Below, in pieces: positions 58,848 through 64,000 of a stretch of 64,000 nucleotides of DNA. The translations under genes were made by a program, and so were the position numbers. Below the pieces are notes generated by a model. The model saw nothing but the letters and a program-made list of their open reading frames with translations, was not told the DNA's origin and made no database searches. Origin of the DNA: a virus; IMG/VR virus record IMGVR_UViG_3300025082_000007, positions 1 through 64,000 of that record. One strand, given 5' to 3'. Positions within the stretch are counted from its first letter, which is position 1. Each line of letters opens with the position of its first letter.

Positions 58848-59342
58848 TCAGGCATCTTCCTTTGGGATCACGTGATCCCGCCACTTGTGGCACATCTCCA
58901 GCATTTCTTTCGCAGCGCTCTTGCTGATCAAACGCCCGTAGAGTGGCCCAGCCAAGCGCCGTGAAATCTCACTTATCGCTCGCCGCCTCTCAGGACGGTG
59001 CGCCCCGTTCTGGAGGAACCACAGGTACTCAGCTTGGTGCGCCGGTAACTCCTCATCGAAGCGAAATTTTATATCGTTGATGTAGCAGTTCCACCAATCC
59101 CAGACACCTTTCTCACGGCTAGCGTCAGTGATACCCTCCCATATAGCACCATGGAGATTTATCACGAAAGCTCTCTGGCGAGCCATATGGACAGCCTCAT
59201 GTGCGATCAAATGCTTTGGTATCTGCACTCCATTAGGATTATAGATGTCTTCCCCCCAAGCAAAAATAACCGACTTCCCTTTGACAGGAAATGACTTACG
59301 TATCTCGTTGATGTTCGGTGGATACTCGCGGATAATATTCAT
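58848..59342 (-). CDS. Metallopeptidase-like protein (HEAVH)
   Basis: 164 residues from MNIIREYPPNINEIRKSFPV, preceded by GAGGAAGGAAGT. His48-Glu49-x2-His52 (IAHEAVHMARQ) is a zincin HExxH motif, but a third ligand is unclear. Found as a small conserved protein in phage replication clusters. The palindrome GGGATCACGTGATCCC lies in its last codons. A terminator upstream separates it from DUF2815. Confidence 0.55.
   Translation of the reverse strand: MNIIREYPPNINEIRKSFPVKGKSVIFAWGEDIYNPNGVQIPKHLIAHEAVHMARQRAFVINLHGAIWEGITDASREKGVWDWWNCYINDIKFRFDEELPAHQAEYLWFLQNGAHRPERRRAISEISRRLAGPLYGRLISKSAAKEMLEMCHKWRDHVIPKEDA
58864..58879. repeat. 16-bp palindrome, copy 2 of 4
   Basis: GGGATCACGTGATCCC, in the last codons of the metallopeptidase-like gene, read in a different frame from the other coding copies (DHVIP). 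Confidence 0.9.
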
Positions 59343-59354
59343 ACTTCCTTCCTC

Positions 59355-59391
59355 AAAAGAAAAGGGGTGTGCCTGTGGGAAGACACACCCC
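59355..59391 (-). terminator. Intrinsic terminator within the leftward operon
   Basis: Reading leftward: GGGGTGTG, 12-base loop, CACACCCC, then TTTTCTTTT. It follows DUF2815 and precedes the metallopeptidase-like gene by 13 bases, so it would reduce expression of polymerase and later genes relative to DUF2815. Confidence 0.8.
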
Positions 59392-59409
59392 TCAAGATCG
59401 ACGCCTAAA

Positions 59410-60063
59410 CTACTTACCCCTGCGGCGCCGACCTTTTCCCTCACTCTCCTCATTCACCTTGGAGGTGAACATGGAAGCGCCCGCATTGGAGCCACGCAAA
59501 GGATCACCATCCCTGGTGAACTGGTACGCCTGAAGGTAGAGACTAACGCCCCGCACCGTACCATCGCGTCCCTCCATCTCATACGCATTGGGAGTGAGGA
59601 TAGCAATGCCGTAACTGCCATTGTAGACCTTCCCACGCTCTTCAAAGGTCATCTGCTCAGCGGCAGCATCCGCAACATAGACACCACCACTATCATCATA
59701 GCCATTAGCGTTGTAGATGGTAGCTGCGCGAATGACATCAAAGCCCTGGTAAGCTTCACCATTCTTACCTTTCTTCTCCCTCTTCTTGGCCATCTCATCG
59801 CCGTCCAGGATTGGACTACGGATATCTCCGTCGTCATACTCCTGCTCTGCATCCTCGCCCCACTCCTCGACAGCACAGGCAACGATAGCGTTCTCCAACT
59901 CCTCCAAGTCGTCAGGATTGAAAGCCATCTCAACCTTGTACTGGGGTGTTCCCTCCTTCCCCCTCTCAGGGGTGTAGACATCTTTTGTCCACAAAGAGCC
60001 GTTGATCAACCGCCCCTCAGGGGTCATGATCTTTTTCTTCTTGTCTTCGGTCGCTTTGGCCAT
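59410..60063 (-). CDS. DUF2815 single-stranded DNA-binding protein
   Basis: 217 residues. IMTPEGRLINGSLWTKDVYT, then QYKVEMAFNPDDLEELENAI, QGFDVIRAATIYNANGYDD and NGSYGIAILTPNAYE follow DUF2815, an OB-fold ssDNA-binding group like T7 gp2.5. The C-terminus is basic rather than acidic. It works with the family A polymerase. This is a second, unrelated ssDNA-binding protein in the window beside SSB at 9.2 kb. Confidence 0.8.
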   Translation of the reverse strand: MAKATEDKKKKIMTPEGRLINGSLWTKDVYTPERGKEGTPQYKVEMAFNPDDLEELENAIVACAVEEWGEDAEQEYDDGDIRSPILDGDEMAKKREKKGKNGEAYQGFDVIRAATIYNANGYDDSGGVYVADAAAEQMTFEERGKVYNGSYGIAILTPNAYEMEGRDGTVRGVSLYLQAYQFTRDGDPLRGSNAGASMFTSKVNEESEGKGRRRRGK

Positions 60064-60077
60064 AGTCAATCTTCCTT

Positions 60078-61277
60078 CTAATTATTGTGTTGGGGTTTGA
60101 ACATAGACCTAGTGCTAGGTCCAGCTTCGTTACGGGCATCACTGGCTTGAGCCAGTTGCATACCTTTCTCAGGCTTGAAAGCGTACTCAGCCGTGAACTT
60201 CTTCCCTCCTGGCAACTTATCGATCTTGGCTGGAGACTTTAACTCAGGTGTCGTGAAAGCTTTCGCCTTGCCGAACTTTTTGATCGCTGCCTTTTCAGCG
60301 GTTTCTTTGAACTCACGATTGGAGCGAGCTTTCACCAGCTTCCACCCTGGTATCTCCGCTCCTCCCTCTGCGCGAGCGAAGCCATTCTCCCTAGCCGCCT
60401 TGATGGAGATTTTCATCACCTCACCAAGGTCTAGCAAGCGAGCGATATCCTTGTTGGATAGCTTCTTCGCCCCTCCCTTTTTTTCCATTTTAGTCATGAG
60501 TTCCGTTAGCTCCTCCTCGTCAGCAACGAGTTGCGGGCAAGCTCTCCAGCGAGCGGGACAGAAACGACAGTGATCACCACTGGCTGTGTCAGTCGAAGTC
60601 TGAGCGCGGTTCATAGCTGGCTTCAAAATGTTATCCAACCATTTCGCTAGTTCACTTTTTCCAAGCGACCACTCACGCAACGGGCCGTCACTATGCCACC
60701 CTCTGGGTTGAGCCACGTGCAGGACTATGGTTTCAACCTCATCCCACAAGTCCAAATCCTCAAGCGCCCCTACAGCGTAGTACATAAGCTGAGGGTTGCC
60801 CTCCACATCTACAACAATCCCAGCACCATGCTTGTAATCCCACACATGGAGCTTACTATTGGCCTTGTCATAGTGGATGAAATCAGCGGTGCCGTAGAAT
60901 AGCTCATGGATATCTGGGCAGTGAAAATTACGCTCTACCCAGGTGTTGCCCTGGTTCTGGTTAGGGTGTTCGTGGCGAATGGCGTCAAGATAGACCTGGG
61001 CGGCATCCGCCATATCCTTATCTACTACTAACGCTCCATCGCATGGAGTACCAGCAAGTACGATATCTTGCCCGTCATACCAGGAGCCAATGAGTGGCCA
61101 AGCATCTTTAGCGCTTTCAAGGCAGTCAGATGCTAAGGTATGAGCAGCAGTGCCGACTGCGGCGAACTCACTCTCTGGATCAATAACCCCTTCGCTATTG
61201 CCCACGGAGCCGGGGCATACCATCCAACGATATGCCCCGCTCGCTCCCAGAGGAGAGTGAGCTTGTAGTTCGCTCAC
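60078..61277 (-). CDS. DUF2800 RecB/Cas4-like nuclease
   Basis: 399 residues; GTG start overlapping the previous stop. The N-terminal RecB-like nuclease has GTAAHTLASDCL, LFYGTADFIHYDKANSKLHV with Asp in ADF, and VWDYKHGAGI with the DxK set. CRFCPARWRACPQL provides an iron-sulfur-type cysteine group as in Cas4/DUF2800. The C-terminus is a separate helical/basic region. It would process DNA ends in replication or recombination. Confidence 0.8.
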   Translation of the reverse strand: MSELQAHSPLGASGAYRWMVCPGSVGNSEGVIDPESEFAAVGTAAHTLASDCLESAKDAWPLIGSWYDGQDIVLAGTPCDGALVVDKDMADAAQVYLDAIRHEHPNQNQGNTWVERNFHCPDIHELFYGTADFIHYDKANSKLHVWDYKHGAGIVVDVEGNPQLMYYAVGALEDLDLWDEVETIVLHVAQPRGWHSDGPLREWSLGKSELAKWLDNILKPAMNRAQTSTDTASGDHCRFCPARWRACPQLVADEEELTELMTKMEKKGGAKKLSNKDIARLLDLGEVMKISIKAARENGFARAEGGAEIPGWKLVKARSNREFKETAEKAAIKKFGKAKAFTTPELKSPAKIDKLPGGKKFTAEYAFKPEKGMQLAQASDARNEAGPSTRSMFKPQHNN

Positions 61278-61996
61278 TCGCCAACCCCGTCGGCAACCAT
61301 TTCATCGAGAACATCAAGGAACTCCTGACGCTGGTCGCCTTCAAGCTCATTCACCTTATCAACTTTGAAGACCTCTAGCGCAGCCAAGACACCAGGGGCA
61401 CCAATATCGCGAGCGGCATCAGAGCAAGCCTTGGTCAGGTCTTCGTCACTAGGCTCGTCATCAGAAGGGGATTTCTTTGACTTTCCTTTCTTGCCAGTCG
61501 TAGTACCAGCCTTGCCTCTGCGACCGCGCCGCCCCTTCTTCTTGGGAGGGTCTTCCTCTTCTTCCTCTTCCTCTTCGTCATCAGAGGTATCCGTCTTTGC
61601 AGACTTCTTCGCTGCACCCTTCCCCCGTCTGCCCCTTCGCCCAGCAGTACGGGCAGGAGTAGGTTCCTCTTCCTCCTCTTCCTCCTCTTCCTCCTCTTCC
61701 TCTTCTTCCTCTTCTTCAGCCTTAGCGTCACTGGTAGCCTCATCAATGGCTTCCATCTCTGCCTTCGTCCTGCGCTTGCGCTGCTTCTTAGGTTTGGGAT
61801 CACGTGATCCCTCTTCCTCACCAATGCGAGCATCCTTGAACATAGCAAGGATCAGCTTTTCCATAGCTGCCGCAGCACGGCCAACGCCAGTTGTTGGGCC
61901 ATCGTCATTCGACCCCAACCAACCTGGCGCAAACATACCTACGGTGATCTGGTAGCCGGAGCCGTGTTCTTCCACGGCGATCTTATTCACGTTCAT
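61274..61996 (-). CDS. Acidic protein with long Glu tracts
   Basis: 240 residues. The front 55 (KIAVEEHGSGYQITVGMFAP) is a small fold, the middle is Lys/Arg blocks and a tract of 18 consecutive Glu plus a shorter one, and the C-terminal 60 (LTKACSDAARDIGAPGVLAA) is helical. The Glu tract is encoded by a CTC/TTC-type repeat on the top strand and is prone to slippage. It may be a DNA mimic or spacer; role unknown. Confidence 0.55.
   Translation of the reverse strand: MNVNKIAVEEHGSGYQITVGMFAPGWLGSNDDGPTTGVGRAAAAMEKLILAMFKDARIGEEEGSRDPKPKKQRKRRTKAEMEAIDEATSDAKAEEEEEEEEEEEEEEEEEEPTPARTAGRRGRRGKGAAKKSAKTDTSDDEEEEEEEEDPPKKKGRRGRRGKAGTTTGKKGKSKKSPSDDEPSDEDLTKACSDAARDIGAPGVLAALEVFKVDKVNELEGDQRQEFLDVLDEMVADGVGE
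61796..61811. repeat. 16-bp palindrome, copy 3 of 4
   Basis: GGGATCACGTGATCCC, in the acidic protein gene, encoding GSRDPK in the same frame as copy 1. Confidence 0.9.
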
Positions 61997-62049
61997 GATT
62001 TCCCTCCTTCATGGATAACTTCAGGAATTGTAAGCGAATTTTTACTCAT
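61993..62049 (-). CDS. 18-residue leader peptide, possible coupler
   Basis: Sequence MSKNSLTIPEVIHEGGKS. AAGGAG lies 9 bases before its ATG and its stop overlaps the next start (ATGA). Ribosomes ending here would start the acidic protein. It follows the SNF2 gene. Confidence 0.4.
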   Translation of the reverse strand: MSKNSLTIPEVIHEGGKS

Positions 62050-62064
62050 GGTCAACACTCCTTT

Positions 62065-63522
62065 CTAGTCTCTCATATCCAAAGTTTCGTAGATATTCTT
62101 ATCCTTTGCCACCACCTGGCTAATGATCTTCTCATGCAGGGTGCCGGGAACGAATGGCATATGGCCAAGGACCCTATCTCCTTCCTGGCCAATGCGGTGG
62201 GTCCTCTCCAGCAATTGATCATTCTTCCCCGGCACCCACCAGGGTTCAGCCTGAACTACATCTTGCGCTGCCGTTAAGGTCCACCCCTCCCCTAGAGGCA
62301 GCACTTGCCCAAGTATGATACGAGTATCAATATCCTCTTGAAATAGATCGACTTGGGCTTGTTTCTTCTTAGGGCTGGTGTTACCGTCTATATATGCCAC
62401 ACCATATTTGGTTAGCCTTTCCTTTAGATAGTCCAAAACTGATATATGCCATGCTCCCACTACCAGCTTCTCTATCCCACTATCAAAGAGGTTTTCGATG
62501 TAGTCCGCGATGGCAGGTGCCGTGGCCTCACCCAAGAGCCTGAAGGCAGTAGAGATAGCACCATCAATAGGGATACCTTCATCAAAGGCATCAGCGTCAA
62601 GCTCATACAGCTTTTCCACCTTACCCCAACTATCGTCAGCCATCGCCTTCCTGACCTCCTTCGACGCAGCTAGAGGGAACACGTGCCATTGCTTTTCAGG
62701 AAGCTCCTTCAGTACATCCTCTTTAAGACGGCGTACCATAATATCCCCGCGCAAGATGGTGCGAAGCTGATCTAAGTTACAAGGGACGTTGCGAACCTCA
62801 TCTGACCAGTGCGGGCCGTACTTCATTACCGTTTCCCCATTCTTGAGAGTAGTTTCATACCTTCCCGTCACAAAGCCCTGCCCCTTCTCATAAAAATAAT
62901 CACGAAATCCCTCGACGCTCATGTAATCAATCGCGCTCCAATCCAAGAGCCTGATAGCGTTGTAGCATTCGATAGGTTGGTTGGGGAGAATTGTTCCACT
63001 GGCCATGGTAATCCTACCTACCACTGACCTCAGCCCATCAGCAGCGCAGATAGCTGCCGTTCTCTTGTTGCCTTTTGGGTCCTTGAGATAGTGAGCCTCA
63101 TCAAGGATAAGGTGATCCCACCGCAAATCGAGGAGTGCTTGAAGAATGTTCTTGTTCCGCAGCATATCATAGGAAATGATGAGGTAGTTCGCCTCTGGGC
63201 TAACCCCATCTTGCGCCTTGAGAACTGGATAGGTACGGACGTTGGGAAGCATAGACCAGCGCCAGACCTCTCGCTCCCAATTGAGCCTCAGACTGGCGGG
63301 ACATACGACTAGAATTCGCTTAGCCTCTATAGCATTCGAGAGCATCAATAGCTCTATCGTTTTACCCAACCCTGGTGCGTCTCCTATGAGAGCGTGATCG
63401 CGAGCGAGACAGTATTCCACACTAGCATGTTGGTACTGCCTTGGTTCCTGCCCAGGCGGGCAAGGAGCCTCATAGAACAAAGGCTCCGTTGCCCAGCTAG
63501 CCTCTATGTCATGATCTTTCAT
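62065..63522 (-). CDS. SNF2-type helicase/translocase
   Basis: 485 residues. Walker A GDAPGLGKT (48-56, where DE usually stands), ILDEAHYLKD (138-147), ASGTI for motif III, and ERTHRIGQ near the end as motif VI: a complete single-chain SNF2 engine. Common in phages with DUF2800 and DUF2815 genes, where it is thought to remodel DNA for replication or packaging. A transmembrane micro-ORF overlaps its start. Confidence 0.88.
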   Translation of the reverse strand: MKDHDIEASWATEPLFYEAPCPPGQEPRQYQHASVEYCLARDHALIGDAPGLGKTIELLMLSNAIEAKRILVVCPASLRLNWEREVWRWSMLPNVRTYPVLKAQDGVSPEANYLIISYDMLRNKNILQALLDLRWDHLILDEAHYLKDPKGNKRTAAICAADGLRSVVGRITMASGTILPNQPIECYNAIRLLDWSAIDYMSVEGFRDYFYEKGQGFVTGRYETTLKNGETVMKYGPHWSDEVRNVPCNLDQLRTILRGDIMVRRLKEDVLKELPEKQWHVFPLAASKEVRKAMADDSWGKVEKLYELDADAFDEGIPIDGAISTAFRLLGEATAPAIADYIENLFDSGIEKLVVGAWHISVLDYLKERLTKYGVAYIDGNTSPKKKQAQVDLFQEDIDTRIILGQVLPLGEGWTLTAAQDVVQAEPWWVPGKNDQLLERTHRIGQEGDRVLGHMPFVPGTLHEKIISQVVAKDKNIYETLDMRD

Positions 63523-63584
63523 GCAGAGTTTCCGAAGATTGCTGCAAGAACGACGAGAACAATAGTAATCGTAACTATATCCAT
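63519..63584 (-). CDS. 21-residue membrane micro-protein
   Basis: Sequence MDIVTITIVLVVLAAIFGNS plus Ala: one membrane helix with almost no tail. GAGGAG precedes the ATG and the stop overlaps the SNF2 start (ATGA). It may couple translation or act in the membrane. Confidence 0.4.
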   Translation of the reverse strand: MDIVTITIVLVVLAAIFGNSA

Positions 63585-63629
63585 AATCTTACTCCTCTAT
63601 CGTACGTCGATTTTCATTTTTCCCTCCAG

Positions 63630-63665
63630 AAAAAAAAGAGCCTGGGATCACGTGATCCCAAGCTC
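63630..63665 (-). terminator. Terminator built on 16-bp palindrome, copy 4 of 4
   Basis: Reading leftward, the stem contains GGGATCACGTGATCCC (63644-63659), extended by GAGC/GCTC, followed by eight Ts. It ends the short lysine-rich gene's transcript. The other three copies of the palindrome have no T-run. Confidence 0.75.
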
Positions 63666-63677
63666 AGTTGCCACAAG

Positions 63678-63995
63678 CTACTTCAGTCCCTTCACAGCCT
63701 TGTGAATATCCTCATCGAAGATGGTAACAGTAGCATCCATCTTCCCAGCCATGTGAGCCATGAGACGCATCTTATCCTTCGCGTCCAGATCCTCGAAAGC
63801 CGCGATAGCACCATCAAGACCTTTATCGGCGCTACCCTTACCAAGACCAAGCTTGTGCTTTTTATTCGCCTTCTTCAGCACCTTCACTGCATCTTCCTTC
63901 GACATATTGTCGAAAGCTTCCTCAGCGACCTTGGGGGCGGACTTGACCGCAGCCTTCTTACCCTCTTCCTTGTCTTTCTTGCGCTTCTTCTCCAT
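63678..63995 (-). CDS. Small lysine-rich protein
   Basis: 105 residues. KKDKEEGKKAAVKSAPKVAE is a basic linker; the rest (SKEDAVKVLKKANKKHKLGL, AIAAFEDLDAKDKMRLMAH) is helical. It lies just before a strong terminator, so it ends its own transcript. Start near the window edge. Function unknown, nucleic acid binding possible. Confidence 0.5.
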   Translation of the reverse strand: MEKKRKKDKEEGKKAAVKSAPKVAEEAFDNMSKEDAVKVLKKANKKHKLGLGKGSADKGLDGAIAAFEDLDAKDKMRLMAHMAGKMDATVTIFDEDIHKAVKGLK

Positions 63996-64000
63996 AGCCT

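Overview
The window looks like tailed-phage DNA with podovirus-type virion genes. It has a P22-type portal, an N4-gp56-type coat protein, internal ejection-type proteins, fibre-like proteins and a holin/spanin/endolysin lysis set. Most of it (about 0.8-51 kb) is GC-rich. A gene carrying a GapR/DUF2312 segment, a family found mostly in Alphaproteobacteria, suggests (does not prove) an alphaproteobacterial host. I found no integrase, tRNA, rRNA, CRISPR array or insertion sequence.

Layout. (1) 1-772: a lysis cassette whose first gene starts outside the window. (2) 0.8-4.4 kb, leftward: recombination genes (ERF annealing protein, HNH protein, DUF1367). (3) 4.6-10.7 kb, rightward: a small HTH protein, RusA resolvase, DnaA-like protein, GapR chimera, GIY-YIG protein, DUF1376 protein, primase-helicase and SSB. 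(4) 10.9-15.1 kb: many small early genes. (5) 15.0-31.1 kb: terminase small and large subunits (the large one split by an intein), portal, three very large virion/polyvalent proteins and scaffold. (6) 31.1-35.0 kb: a leftward island of small early genes and an ArdC antirestriction protein, lying between scaffold and coat genes. (7) 35.2-36.8 kb: coat and an accessory head protein. (8) 36.9-41.1 kb: an overlapping cassette of TPR-glycosyltransferase, deaminase, methyltransferase, second glycosyltransferase and radical SAM/SPASM protein. (9) 41.2-53.3 kb: adaptor, ejection-type and fibre genes. (10) 53.3-55.4 kb: a second lysis cassette. (11) 55.4-64 kb, leftward and lower in GC: a second replication toolkit with family A DNA polymerase, DUF2815 ssDNA-binding protein, DUF2800 nuclease, SNF2 helicase, Hjc-like resolvase and DUF5664 protein.

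Regulation. An 18-bp palindrome, consensus TGTNGCANCGNTGCNACA, overlaps early promoters facing both ways. Strong copies lie at about 10.8, 32.5, 33.3, 34.3 and 35.05 kb, with weaker ones at 4.5, 4.6 and 11.8 kb. On the four leftward promoters of the island it lies between a TTGAA-like -35 and a TACAT-like -10 spaced 17 bp apart. The HTH gene at 4.6 kb is the best candidate for the binding protein. Together these suggest one repressor controlling recombination, early and antirestriction genes while structural genes are controlled separately.

Two features make the window unusual as a genome. The lysis cassette occurs twice, about 54 kb apart, with stretches identical base for base alternating with diverged ones. 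There are also two unrelated replication toolkits. This fits two related phages joined through the lysis genes, either in nature (tandem or recombinant phage DNA) or by assembly. The sequence alone cannot decide between these.
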